64,000 bases of DNA from Bacteroidia bacterium (lineage in GTDB: Bacteria; Bacteroidota; Bacteroidia; Bacteroidales; Azobacteroidaceae). The stretch covers positions 21,344 through 85,343 of the forward strand of contig BNTT01000001.1 in the NCBI GenBank assembly GCA_025996815.1. The letters are read 5' to 3'. Below the pieces are notes generated by a model that saw nothing but the letters and a program-made list of their open reading frames with translations, was not told the origin of the DNA and made no database searches. The position numbers and the translations under genes are program-made. This document shows positions 55,384-64,000 of this stretch, in pieces. Each line of letters begins with the position of its first letter. The stretch's first letter is position 1.

Positions 55384-55421
55384 ATCCAAATGTTACAAAT
55401 GTTTGCGTCCACGTTACATTT
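55384..55421 (-). promoter_or_regulatory. Putative AraC/HTCS operator, second susC copy
   Basis: This matches the element at 46447-46484 in 32 of 38 bases. On the minus strand TGTAAC occurs at offsets 4-9 and 25-30, a 21-base direct repeat with GGA following each half. The distance to the -7 box is nearly the same as at the xylan operon. Confidence 0.65.
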
Positions 55422-55455
55422 CAAAATTTCATGCCATTTTTGTTATGAATTTGCA

Positions 55456-56064
55456 TTACGCCTCATCATCCGTTGTTGGCACAAAGCGGTTGGCTGTAAA
55501 TCCAACCACCTTATGTGGCTTCGCGGTGATGCGTTTGTGCACTTGCAATTCTGCCAACGATTTGTTGATTAGCTCGAGCTGCATACGTGTGTCCTCATTG
55601 ATGTCGTTGTAGTCGGCAAAGGCATCTTCGATGTTGGCAGTAAGTCTTTTGACTTCGTGCTCAAGCACTGCCAGCCGCTCAGCAGGCGGAAAGGAGAAAA
55701 ATTGGCGCACGGCTACGAAGGCACGCATGATGCCTCTGTTTATTTCAATTGCCTTTGAAGAGTTGAGAACACTGCTCAACATGGCCACCCCCAATTCCGT
55801 GAACGCAAACGGGGTATATTTTATATTATAACCGCGACCTTTGTTCAAGGTCGCAATTTGCGACCTTGAAGATTCTGCCACTTCTTCAGTAGTCAACTGA
55901 AACATAAAATCATCCCCGGCAAACCGCTCAATATTGCGCCTCACCTGTTCTTTCAAACGTTTCGTTTCCACTCCATACGCCTCTGCTAAATCAGAATCCA
56001 GCATTACCCGCATGCCTCTAATCTCCTGAATCTTGCTCTGAATTTGAACAATTTGCTGTTCCAT
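55456..56064 (-). CDS. ORF6N domain protein, copy 3
   Basis: This 202-residue paralogue of the gene at 14716 has ORF6N motifs RVMLDSDLAEAYGVETKRLKEQVRRNIERF, DDFMFQLT, TELGVAMLSSVLNS and IMRAFVAVRQ, followed by the coiled coil LAVLEHEVKRLTANIEDAF. From about residue 116 to 195 the DNA is about 96 percent identical to copy 1 by eye. Residues 49-113 differ strongly and include the family-typical SSRSQIATLNKGRGYNIKY segment that copy 1 lacks. It lies between HTCS-2 and the second susC. The DNA target is unknown. Confidence 0.85.
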   Translation of the reverse strand: MEQQIVQIQSKIQEIRGMRVMLDSDLAEAYGVETKRLKEQVRRNIERFAGDDFMFQLTTEEVAESSRSQIATLNKGRGYNIKYTPFAFTELGVAMLSSVLNSSKAIEINRGIMRAFVAVRQFFSFPPAERLAVLEHEVKRLTANIEDAFADYNDINEDTRMQLELINKSLAELQVHKRITAKPHKVVGFTANRFVPTTDDEA

Positions 56065-56104
56065 ATCGATTAGTATTTATTTATTTTGCATAAAATTATC
56101 GGTG

Positions 56105-56136
56105 CAAAGGTAATATATTTTCGTAATACTCGCAAA
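56105..56136 (-). promoter_or_regulatory. Promoter of ORF6N copy 3
   Basis: The minus strand has TTTG (56133-56136) and TACCTTTG (56105-56112) with a 20-base spacer. The promoter sits in the 124-base gap after the HTCS-2 stop and belongs to the repeated module. Confidence 0.7.
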
Positions 56137-56188
56137 TAATTTGTACTTTTTCGGGGCAACCGCATCAAAATAGAGCAATGTTCCTGAA

Positions 56189-59100
56189 TTATGAATTTTC
56201 CGCGAGATATTCCGTGGGCGACACGCCGTGGAAATCTTTGAAACTGCTGGAGAAGTGTGACAGGGTGGAAAATCCGACGCGATATGCCACCTCGGATATG
56301 GACATGTTTTTGCTTTTCAGCAGTTCGGCGGCTTGCTTGAGGCGGATGGACTTGATGAAATCACCCGCCGATTGGTTGGTCAGTTCTTTCAGTTTGCGGT
56401 GCAGGTGCACGCGGCTCATCCCCACGCGGTCGCTGAGCATATTGACGCTGAAATCGGACTTGTTGAGGTTTTCATTGATGATTCGCATCACTCGTGCCAT
56501 CAGCAATTCGTCAGGGGTTTTGAGTTCAATCTTATCCACCTTGCCTTTCGTCTGCTTTTGGTGCTTGCCTTTCAGTCGCTCGCGGTTGCCCAAAAGGTTG
56601 GCAATGGTTTTTTTGAGGATTTTGGGGTTGAATGGTTTCACAATATACGCATCCGCGCCGATGCTTAGCCCTTCGGAGAGGTCTTCTTCGTTGGATTTCG
56701 CCGTCAGCAGTGCCACGGGGATGTGCTCGGTGTTGATGTTGGACTTGATTTTTTTGCACAGGCTGATGCCGTCCATTAGCGGCATCATAATGTCGCTCAC
56801 GACAAGGTCGGGCTTTGTTTTCAGGATATATTCCAGTGCTTCCTTGCCGTTGGAGCATTGGTGGATGCGATACAGGGGTGCCAATTCGCTTTTGATGTAG
56901 TTGTTGATTTCCATATCGTCTTCCACGAGCAGGACGTGGTATTTTGTTTTGGCTTTCGCCTGTGGCATAACATTCTCTATTTCAACCATTTCCGTATCGA
57001 GCCAATCATCCTTTTTGGAATAGGCGAAAGTGGCGAAGGGGGCTTCTTCGGGGATGCGGACGATTTCGTCCTCTTTCAGATGGGCATTGCCTAAGGGCAT
57101 TCTCACGATGAACGAACTGCCCTGTCCGTCGGGGCAATTCTCGGCGTGGATGTTTCCGCGCATCAGTTCCACCAATGAGCGCGTGAGGTGCAAGCCCACG
57201 CCCGTGCCATAGTTGGTGTCTGACAATTCGCTGTCTATCTGATAGAACCGCTCAAATATCTTGTCAATCTTGTTTTTGTCGATTCCAATGCCTGTGTCGC
57301 TGATTTTGATGGTAAATTCGGGCGTTCCGGTTGTCAGTTCAACGGTGATTGTGCCGTTGTCGGGCGTAAATTTGAAGGCGTTGGAAAAGATGTTGAAGAG
57401 CACCTTGTCGAAGTTGTTTAAGTCCACCCACACCTTCAAAAGGGGTTGGTCGTGCACAAATTGAAAGGCGATATTCTTTTTCTTCGCCGTGTAGTCGAAC
57501 GCCTGCATAATGTCTTTGATGAAGCCCACCATATCCGTTTCGCGAAATTTCAGGTGCATCTGTCCCTTGTCAATCTTGCGCACGTCCATCAACTGATTGA
57601 TTAGGCGTAAGATACGTTGCGCATTGCGATAAATGAGCACGTAGGTGTTGTGTATTTCAGCGTTTTTGTTGTTCATCATCAGTTTTTCCAATGGTCCCAT
57701 AATGAGGGTCATCGGCGTGCGAATTTCGTGTGAGATGTTGATGAAGAACTGCAATTTTGCCTCGTTGAGTTGCTCTGTGTGTTCAAAACGCAGTATTTCG
57801 TTGCGCTGCCGGATGCGCGACAGGGCGTAGCGATAGGCTCCCAGCAGCACGAGGGCGACAAGCAGGGCATAGCCAGTCTTTGCCCACCGGGAGAGATACC
57901 GGGGCTGAAGGATGGTAATTTGCAGGGATTTGATTTCCGACCTGTTTTCTTTGTCGGTTGCCTGAATGAGCAGTTTGTAGGTGCCCGGCTGAATATTCGT
58001 GTAGCTGATGCGATTATTGCCCGGCGGGGTTGTGAGCCACGTGCCGTCGAAGTTTTCCAAGTGATAGCGATACGTTACGCCCTTTGGATTGTCGTATTCG
58101 AGAGTGGAAAATTCCAGACTGAACACATTGGCGTTGGCAGGCAACTCAATCGCCTGCGTTTCCATCAGCGGCTGAGCAAAATGCACCGGCTTTCCAAAGA
58201 GATAAAAATCTGTGAAATAGACGTTTAACGTTTTTTCGTTGGGTCGAATATCAGCAGGATAGAAACTTGTGATGCCATTCACGCCGCCGAAAAACAGTTC
58301 GCCGTCGGCAGCCTTGAACACCGCACCGCGACTAAATTCATTGCCCTGCAACCCGTCGGAGGCATAGTAGTTGGTAAACACGCCGTCCACGCTCAACTTC
58401 GAGATGCCCGAAAGCGTGCTGAACCAGATGTTTCCCTGCGCATCGTCCTCAATCGCGCAAATGGTGTTGTCTGACAATCCCTGCGCGGTGGTATAAACCG
58501 TCATCGTGTCCGTACGCAGGTTGAGGCTCGCCAAGCCGCCATCGCTGCCTATCCAGATGTCGCCTGCACGGTCTTTCTTCACGGCATAAACGATATTGCT
58601 TGGCAGTTGTGAATTTTCCTGCTTGTAGGTGCGGAACGTTTTCGTCTTGGTATCCAAGCCGTTAAGCCCCTTGTAGGTGCCAATCCACAGCAAGCCGTCT
58701 TCGAGCAGCAGTGTATTTATCCAGTTGTTCGACAGCCCCTCGTCGCCCTCGTGCTGCTGATAGTAGTGTTCGGTAATCGTTTGAGTCGCTATATTGATTT
58801 TGTATAAACCGCCTCCGTGCGTGCCCACCCACAGATTGCCGTGCTTATCGTCCGTCATACAATAGACCTTTTCGTTGAGGAGCAGCCGGTGTCGTTCGCC
58901 AAAGAGGAGCATCCCGTTGAGGTAGGAGCCGAGCCACAACTTGCCGTTCTGCTCCTGAATGCACATAATCGTGTTTGGCACCGAGGCGGGGTCTTTGCTG
59001 TTTTCATAGTGGCGCACCCGCTGCGTTGCCTCGTTGATGGCATACAGCCCGTCGTTGTCTGTCCCCACCCAAATAATCCCGCCGGTATCTTTATAAATCG

Positions 59101-60172
59101 CCATCACGCAATTGGAGCCGATGCTGTTTTGGCGAAACGATTTATAGCCATAATATTTGAAGCCGTTGGGATTGCCCGGAATAAAAAATACGCCCTTCTG
59201 ATATAGCCCAACCCAGATATTACCGTCTTTGTCTTCCAAAAGGCTGTGCACCTTGGCTTTGGAGAAGTCAAACGCCGCCGCCGCCGGTTCAAAGTCGTCT
59301 AAGACCTGCGTTTGGGGGTTATAGATTTTCATCCCGAAGCCGTCTGTGCCCACCAGCAAGTGCTTTTGCCGGTCGTAGATAAGCGTTTTGACAGGCAAAT
59401 TTCGATTGCCGCCCGCGTCAAATACCGGTGCAATCTTCATCGAGGGCAGGTCAAATTTATTTAAGCCGCCGTTGAGCATCCCCACGAAAATCGCATTGTC
59501 GTTGCCCTCTGCGATAGCCGTAATAGCGTTGCTATTGATATTCGGCGCGGTAAAAGTCAGCAATGTGTCGGTGTTCGGCGAATAGATATTAAGCCCGCTA
59601 TTCTCAGAGCCAATCCAGAGGCGTTGCTGACGGTCTTCGTAGAGCACGGTCAGGAAGCGGCTGCACAGGCGTTCGTTCAACTGCCGCATCTGCTCGCATT
59701 GCGTGCTGCCCTTTTTGAGCAAAAACAAGCCGTCGCCCGAAGAGGCAAACCACAAATCGCCATTCGCCCGCTCAATAATCGCCTTGATATTGGGATTCAA
59801 ATGCCCGCCATCGGCACCGCTCACCACGACCTCGTGAAACACATCATCACAACGGTCGTATTTCATCAACCCATCTATCGTCGTAACCCAAAAATTGCCT
59901 TGCGAATCTTCAAAAAGCGTTCGGTTGTGATTGTTTTTCAGCGCAGTAGAATCGCCCTGCAACTTGCGATAAACCACAAATTTATTGCCGTCAAACCGAT
60001 TAAGCCCGCTCTCGGTGGTAATCCACACAAAGCCCTTGCGGTCTTGATACACCTGATTGATGAGGCTGTTAGACAAGCCGCTTTCGGTGGTATAAAACTT
60101 CGTGGTCTGCGCCTGCAAAGCAGGACAAAGGCAGGCAAAAAACAGGAACGCAACAATTTTTAATGTTTTCAC
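56189..60172 (-). CDS. Hybrid two-component system regulator HTCS-2
   Basis: This 1327-residue single-chain sensor starts at a GTG. Domains in order are signal peptide (about 1-22), propeller repeats (GFVWITTESGLNRFDG, GNLWVGTHGGGLYKIN), Y_Y_Y domain and membrane helix (TGYALLVALVLLGAYRYAL). Then come HisKA with FINISHEIRTPMTLI, ATPase boxes NIFSNAFKFTPDNG, DTGIGIDKNK and GTGVGLHLT, a receiver with LLVEDDMEINNY, SDIMMPLMDG and VKPF, and an AraC helix-turn-helix domain (VGMSRVHLHRKLKEL, VGFSTLSHFSSSFKDFHGVSPTEY). It begins 19 bases after the uxaA stop, so it is probably transcribed with uxaB and uxaA. It is the best candidate to act at the 21-base-period operators upstream of the second susC and the xylan operon (inference). 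Confidence 0.93.
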   Translation of the reverse strand: MKTLKIVAFLFFACLCPALQAQTTKFYTTESGLSNSLINQVYQDRKGFVWITTESGLNRFDGNKFVVYRKLQGDSTALKNNHNRTLFEDSQGNFWVTTIDGLMKYDRCDDVFHEVVVSGADGGHLNPNIKAIIERANGDLWFASSGDGLFLLKKGSTQCEQMRQLNERLCSRFLTVLYEDRQQRLWIGSENSGLNIYSPNTDTLLTFTAPNINSNAITAIAEGNDNAIFVGMLNGGLNKFDLPSMKIAPVFDAGGNRNLPVKTLIYDRQKHLLVGTDGFGMKIYNPQTQVLDDFEPAAAAFDFSKAKVHSLLEDKDGNIWVGLYQKGVFFIPGNPNGFKYYGYKSFRQNSIGSNCVMAIYKDTGGIIWVGTDNDGLYAINEATQRVRHYENSKDPASVPNTIMCIQEQNGKLWLGSYLNGMLLFGERHRLLLNEKVYCMTDDKHGNLWVGTHGGGLYKINIATQTITEHYYQQHEGDEGLSNNWINTLLLEDGLLWIGTYKGLNGLDTKTKTFRTYKQENSQLPSNIVYAVKKDRAGDIWIGSDGGLASLNLRTDTMTVYTTAQGLSDNTICAIEDDAQGNIWFSTLSGISKLSVDGVFTNYYASDGLQGNEFSRGAVFKAADGELFFGGVNGITSFYPADIRPNEKTLNVYFTDFYLFGKPVHFAQPLMETQAIELPANANVFSLEFSTLEYDNPKGVTYRYHLENFDGTWLTTPPGNNRISYTNIQPGTYKLLIQATDKENRSEIKSLQITILQPRYLSRWAKTGYALLVALVLLGAYRYALSRIRQRNEILRFEHTEQLNEAKLQFFINISHEIRTPMTLIMGPLEKLMMNNKNAEIHNTYVLIYRNAQRILRLINQLMDVRKIDKGQMHLKFRETDMVGFIKDIMQAFDYTAKKKNIAFQFVHDQPLLKVWVDLNNFDKVLFNIFSNAFKFTPDNGTITVELTTGTPEFTIKISDTGIGIDKNKIDKIFERFYQIDSELSDTNYGTGVGLHLTRSLVELMRGNIHAENCPDGQGSSFIVRMPLGNAHLKEDEIVRIPEEAPFATFAYSKKDDWLDTEMVEIENVMPQAKAKTKYHVLLVEDDMEINNYIKSELAPLYRIHQCSNGKEALEYILKTKPDLVVSDIMMPLMDGISLCKKIKSNINTEHIPVALLTAKSNEEDLSEGLSIGADAYIVKPFNPKILKKTIANLLGNRERLKGKHQKQTKGKVDKIELKTPDELLMARVMRIINENLNKSDFSVNMLSDRVGMSRVHLHRKLKELTNQSAGDFIKSIRLKQAAELLKSKNMSISEVAYRVGFSTLSHFSSSFKDFHGVSPTEYLAENS

Positions 60173-60191
60173 AATATAAAAATGAAATGGC

Positions 60192-61613
60192 TTAAAGCGT
60201 TACCCCGGATTTAAAAATCGCAATTTCTTTGAATCCAATTTTTTCTTGCTTCAATAGATTTCCATTGACTGCTTCGAGCGCAAAATCGATGAATTGGGAT
60301 AAAAGTTCGTCCATCGTTTTGCCTTCCAGCAGGGTGCCTGCGTTGAAATCTATCCAATTTTGTTTGAAATTGTATAGCCGCGAATTGGTGGCTATTTTCA
60401 TTGTGGGTACGAAACTGCCGAAGGGCGTGCCGCGTCCTGTGGTGAACAGGACTATTTGGCAGCCGGAGAGTGCCAATGCTGAGGCGGCTACCAAATCGTT
60501 TCCGGGAGCATTCAGTAGATTCAAGCCGGTCTGTCGGATGGGTTCGGCATATTCCAATACGTCAACGACCTCTGCCGAGCCGCCTTTTTGGGTGCAGCCC
60601 AGCGACTTGTCTTCCAAGGTTGTGATTCCGCCGGCTTTGTTTCCGGGTGAGGGATTTTCGTAAATCGGCTGGTCGTATTTTCTGAAATAGGCTTTGAAAT
60701 TGTTGATTAGGCTCACTGTTTTGTCGAACACGGCTTTGTCTTTGGCGCGGTTCATCAGGATTGTTTCGGCGCCGAACATTTCGGGGACTTCCGTCAATAC
60801 CGCTGTGCCGCCCTGTGCTATCAGCCAGTCGGAAAATCTGCCTACCAACGGATTGGCTGTGATGCCGGAAAAGCCGTCGCTGCCGCCGCATTTCAAGCCC
60901 ACTTTCAGCAACGAGAGCGGCAGCAATTCGCGTTTGTCGCGGCGCGTGTAATCGACAAGTTCTTTCAGCAGTTGAAAGCCGGTTTCAATCTCATCTTCTA
61001 CGTCTTGGGCGATGAGAAAACGGACGCGATGTTCGTCCCACTTGCCCATCACTTTTTTGAAATCGGCTTGTTGGTTGTTTTCGCAGCCCAAACTCAGCAC
61101 CAGCACGCCTCCGGCGTTGGGATGTTTGGCTAAAGCCGCCAGGGCTTTTTGCGTGTTGAGGTGGTCGTCGCCCAACTGCGAGCAGCCGTAATTGTGGGTA
61201 TAAACGCGCACATCATCTAAATGCGCAACGTCTAACTCGGCTTTCACGCGATTGGCGATAGCCTGCGCTTGACCGTTCACACAGCCCACCGTTGGCACTA
61301 TCCACAGTTCGTTGCGGATGCCCATATCGCCGTTGTAACGCAAATAACCCTTGATTTTCAGGTTGCTTGGCGGAATGTTCAGGGTGCACTTTTGCGGATT
61401 GTAAGCATATTGCAGGTCGTCGCGCAAGTTGGTTTTCAGGTTATGCACGTGAACGTATTCGCCGGCTTGAATATCCGTCAATGCGTGACCGATTGGGAAG
61501 CCGTATTTAATCACGTTTTCCCCTGCACGGATGAGTTTCAGGGCGTATTTGTGACCGTCTTCCAAATTGATTTGGACGTTGTCTGCGGGATTGATTTGAA
61601 AGAAATTGCTCAT
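60192..61613 (-). CDS. uxaA: Altronate dehydratase (altronate hydrolase)
   Basis: This 473-residue cytoplasmic enzyme converts D-altronate to 2-keto-3-deoxygluconate in galacturonate catabolism. It has the N-terminal SAF domain (KYALKLIRAGENVIKYGFPIGHA, about 20-95) joined to the catalytic domain with ELWIVPTVGCVNGQA, THNYGCSQLGDDH, LSLGCENNQ, KVGLKCGGSDGFSGITANP, LTEVPEMFGAE, NPSPGNKAGGITTLEDKSLGCTQKGG and FTTGRGTPFGSF. The Cys and Glu residues expected for the iron site are present. It starts 6 bases after uxaB. Confidence 0.95.
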   Translation of the reverse strand: MSNFFQINPADNVQINLEDGHKYALKLIRAGENVIKYGFPIGHALTDIQAGEYVHVHNLKTNLRDDLQYAYNPQKCTLNIPPSNLKIKGYLRYNGDMGIRNELWIVPTVGCVNGQAQAIANRVKAELDVAHLDDVRVYTHNYGCSQLGDDHLNTQKALAALAKHPNAGGVLVLSLGCENNQQADFKKVMGKWDEHRVRFLIAQDVEDEIETGFQLLKELVDYTRRDKRELLPLSLLKVGLKCGGSDGFSGITANPLVGRFSDWLIAQGGTAVLTEVPEMFGAETILMNRAKDKAVFDKTVSLINNFKAYFRKYDQPIYENPSPGNKAGGITTLEDKSLGCTQKGGSAEVVDVLEYAEPIRQTGLNLLNAPGNDLVAASALALSGCQIVLFTTGRGTPFGSFVPTMKIATNSRLYNFKQNWIDFNAGTLLEGKTMDELLSQFIDFALEAVNGNLLKQEKIGFKEIAIFKSGVTL

Positions 61614-61619
61614 AACTTA

Positions 61620-63050
61620 TTACACGATTTCTTGTAATGCGTTTTTCATCCCTTTTTCAAGGATAAGTTTTGCATATTTCGAGGCATTTTCTGCAAAATT
61701 TTGGACGGCACTTAAATCGACTGTCCACAATTTTTTGTTGCCGATGATGCCCTTTACCCAGCCTTCAATGTCGCTTTTGTTGAATGTGCGTTGGATAAAT
61801 TCCACAAATTCGGGGGTGTCGTTGGGCGTGAAAGCCACTTCCGATTGTCCGCTGTAGAGCACCAAAAGGGCGGCAAAAGAAAATGTTGTAAGTTTCGCGT
61901 CCCGGTTCAAAGTTGCGGCATTGTCTTTCAACGTCGGGAAATTGCGGGCTTCCCATTTTGAAATCGAATTTAAAGATATATCTTTCAAATAGTGTTTGAT
62001 AAACGGATTGTAGAAACGCTCCAAGATTTTCGCGGCGAACTGCTTCAATTCTTCCGGAGCTTCGTTAATCGCGGGAAGCACTTCTTCGTCCACCATTCTG
62101 TTGATAAATTTTTCGACCAACGGCATTTTAAAGGCATCCATCACCGTTTCGCAGCCCAATTGCAAGGCAATCTGAACCATCGCGGTGTGCGAGCCGTTCA
62201 ATATCCGTACTTTCTTGGCTCTGAACGGTTTGATGTCGTCCATAAACAGGACGTTCAATCCGGCTTTGTCTAATGGCAGTTTTTCTTTGATAATCGAATC
62301 GCCGCCAATCGCCCAAACGTGAAAATACTCGCCTTTCACCACCAGATTGTCGTCGAAACCGATTTCTGCCTTGATGTCGTTGATGGTTTCGCGTGGAAAT
62401 CCCGGCACAATGCGGTCGACCAGCGTATCATAAAAATGACAAGATGTTTTCACCCAGGCAATAAAATCATCGCCCAGATGGTTGTATGCCGCGTGTTTCA
62501 AAACATATTCGCGAAGCGTGGAGCCATTGTCTTCAATCAGTTCGCAACAAATAATGAGCAAGCCTTTGTTGGCGGCACCTCCGAATTTTTGAAAACGTTG
62601 ATGCAGCAGGGCGGTCATCTTTGCCGGATAGGATTTCGGCGGCAGCGCGCTCAAATCATCGCCTTCTTCGTAGCGGATACCGGCTTCGGTGGTGTTGGAA
62701 ATGATGATTTCCAGGTCAGGGCTGAGAAACAGTTCCTTGTACGCCTCGTATTCGGAATATGGATTCAGCACCTTGTTGAGGCTTTTGACCAGAGTTATTT
62801 CTTTGACCGGTTGCTTGTCTTTGATGCCTTCGAGATAGACGTGGTAAAGCCCATCCTGCGTGTTAATCATCTCAGCCATACCCTGCGCAATAGGCTGTAC
62901 TGCCACCACACCGTGATTCATCACCCCCGCTTCGTTGGCTTTGTGGAGCATCCAATCGACAAAGGCGCGAAGAAAATTGCCTTCGCCGAATTGCAGAATT
63001 TTCACCGGCAGTTCCGGTTTATTCACTGTTTTTTTACTTAATTCGTTCAT
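61620..63050 (-). CDS. uxaB: Tagaturonate reductase (altronate oxidoreductase)
   Basis: This 476-residue NAD-dependent polyol/uronate dehydrogenase reduces D-tagaturonate to D-altronate. It has the N-terminal Rossmann motif ILQFGEGNFLRAFVDWML, SNTTEAGIRY, and the catalytic Lys/Asn/His cluster in RAKKVRILNGSHTAMVQIALQLG of the long-chain mannitol dehydrogenase family. UxuB-type fructuronate reductase is the alternative, but the adjacent uxaA and the FGEGNFLRAF start favour UxaB. It begins 2 bases after the DUF4861 gene. Confidence 0.92.
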   Translation of the reverse strand: MNELSKKTVNKPELPVKILQFGEGNFLRAFVDWMLHKANEAGVMNHGVVAVQPIAQGMAEMINTQDGLYHVYLEGIKDKQPVKEITLVKSLNKVLNPYSEYEAYKELFLSPDLEIIISNTTEAGIRYEEGDDLSALPPKSYPAKMTALLHQRFQKFGGAANKGLLIICCELIEDNGSTLREYVLKHAAYNHLGDDFIAWVKTSCHFYDTLVDRIVPGFPRETINDIKAEIGFDDNLVVKGEYFHVWAIGGDSIIKEKLPLDKAGLNVLFMDDIKPFRAKKVRILNGSHTAMVQIALQLGCETVMDAFKMPLVEKFINRMVDEEVLPAINEAPEELKQFAAKILERFYNPFIKHYLKDISLNSISKWEARNFPTLKDNAATLNRDAKLTTFSFAALLVLYSGQSEVAFTPNDTPEFVEFIQRTFNKSDIEGWVKGIIGNKKLWTVDLSAVQNFAENASKYAKLILEKGMKNALQEIV

Positions 63051-63052
63051 AT

Positions 63053-64000
63053 TTATAGTGTATATTTAAAATTCAGTCGATTCAGCACTTCATTGATGCA
63101 CCGGACGAAGTCGTCCTTGGTCACTACCGGTTCCCAATCCAATTCCCACGTGGGCATAAAATAGTAGTCCACGTAACTGTTGGGATTGAGGATAACTACG
63201 TGATTTCGCGTGTCTTCCGTCAGTTCCTTGATTTGTTTGGTTCTTACAAAAAGAGCCAAGCCCATATTGTCGTCGTTCAAACTTTGTTTGCCGAAGGTGG
63301 CGATATATGACCACTCTTCGTTTTTGTTGATTTGAGAGAAAAACGCGGCATTTTTATCCTTGTTGATGCCGACAGCCAAATTTTCGATAGGTTTGTCTAA
63401 TAGCAATTCCATACGGGAGGCACGGCTTCCGGCATCAATGCTGATGAGGGATTGCAGATGGCATTTGGTGCCGTTGGCATCCCAACCGTAATAGGTGGTC
63501 ATCACCTGCGAGCGAACTTTCCCGTCAGCCGGAATGTAACTAATCACGCTGTCGGTTTTCTCCACGCGGACGGCTCGTTCACCGTCCCAAACCGCGATAG
63601 AACCGATGCCCAAAGCCTCGCCCACTTTCATATTGTCCATCCCCCAATCGCTCAGATGGTGGTAGGATTCGTAATCATCGACCCCGACAAAAGGCAACAC
63701 AATTCCGGGCGTTTTTTTCCCATACACATCAATCGCATTGCGCTGGTCGATATAAAAGCGGAAGCCAACCTTATCGCTTTCCCAACCCGGACCCTCATAC
63801 TTAATATAATACGCATGGTCTTTGAAATTGTCGGGCACACGAATGTAATTGGGTTTGACCCACGAGAAGCCGCCCACATAATTCTGCCCTTCAAAATGTC
63901 CGCCGATTTTATGCGCAATTTCGGCATACGTCCGCTTGGGATATTGCACCGCCTGCCCCGCAACAATTTTCACCTGTTTGGTTTCATTGGGATGAAACAC
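63053..64000 (-). CDS. DUF4861 family protein, C-terminal part
   Basis: The frame is open through the right edge, so the N-terminus is missing. The 315 or so visible residues carry sequence typical of DUF4861: PGWESDKVGFRFYIDQRNAIDVYGKK, YESYHHLSDWGMDNMKVGEALGIGS, TTYYGWDANG and YFMPTWELDWEPV. The conserved Arg, Asp and His residues suggest a beta-sandwich enzyme acting on uronate-containing sugars, but no activity is established from what I can see. It lies first in the visible DUF4861-uxaB-uxaA-HTCS-2 series, 2 bases before uxaB, so a role in oligogalacturonate or uronate handling is likely (inference). Confidence 0.82.
   Translation of the reverse strand: MFHPNETKQVKIVAGQAVQYPKRTYAEIAHKIGGHFEGQNYVGGFSWVKPNYIRVPDNFKDHAYYIKYEGPGWESDKVGFRFYIDQRNAIDVYGKKTPGIVLPFVGVDDYESYHHLSDWGMDNMKVGEALGIGSIAVWDGERAVRVEKTDSVISYIPADGKVRSQVMTTYYGWDANGTKCHLQSLISIDAGSRASRMELLLDKPIENLAVGINKDKNAAFFSQINKNEEWSYIATFGKQSLNDDNMGLALFVRTKQIKELTEDTRNHVVILNPNSYVDYYFMPTWELDWEPVVTKDDFVRCINEVLNRLNFKYTL

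Overview
The window is a carbohydrate-utilisation region of a Bacteroidota chromosome, most likely Bacteroidales. The support is two SusC/SusD pairs, two hybrid two-component regulators, long enzyme operons ending in 4-base ATGA overlaps, and promoters of the Bacteroidota type (-7 box TAnnTTTG) with almost no Shine-Dalgarno sequence. No rRNA, tRNA or CRISPR array was seen, and no stretch over 300 bases lacks a gene or a described element.

Layout. (1) 1-6.5 kb: the end of a thioredoxin-like gene, an aspartate-type aminotransferase, a CapA-family protein, a type I asparaginase with a probable internal deletion, and a membrane AraC-type regulator that has the sensor of a hybrid two-component system but no kinase or receiver. 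(2) 6.5-14.5 kb: an SDR uronate-pathway reductase, a GH105 unsaturated glucuronyl hydrolase, an AT-rich TPR protein and hybrid two-component regulator HTCS-1. (3) 14.6-16.7 kb: an AT-rich island with an ORF6N gene and an AAA/DUF4143 ATPase, separated by an array of short palindromes. (4) 16.7-32.8 kb, minus strand: a pectin utilisation operon, susC-susD-surface lipoprotein-GH2-PL1/CE8-GH28-CE12/GH43. (5) 32.9-46.4 kb, minus strand: a glucuronoxylan operon, CE20-like esterase-GH9-GH115-GPH symporter-GH10-GH43-GH67-serine hydrolase, coupled mostly by ATGA overlaps. (6) 46.4-48.5 kb: 66-base tandem repeats, an AlbA_2/Schlafen-type ATPase and a truncated ORF6N copy. (7) 48.5-55.4 kb: a second susC-susD pair with a GH35/DUF5597 enzyme, an intercistronic hairpin and a run of ten G in the susC signal-peptide region. 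(8) 55.4-64 kb: a third ORF6N copy, HTCS-2, uxaA, uxaB and a DUF4861 gene cut by the window edge.

How it fits together (inference from families and context). The pectin operon demethylates, deacetylates and cleaves galacturonan. GH105 and GH28 release unsaturated and saturated uronates, and UxaB and UxaA take galacturonate-derived tagaturonate through altronate to KDG. The xylan operon cuts and debranches (methyl)glucuronoxylan. The GPH symporter imports products for the leaderless GH43, and glucuronate can enter the uronate route through the SDR enzyme. A 38-base element with two TGTWAC half-sites 21 bases apart lies upstream of both the xylan operon and the second susC. This suggests one AraC-type regulator, plausibly HTCS-2, controls both.

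Most notable signals: the shared 21-base-period operator, the G10 tract in susC, the mosaic ORF6N copies, the kinase-less membrane regulator and the palindrome array.
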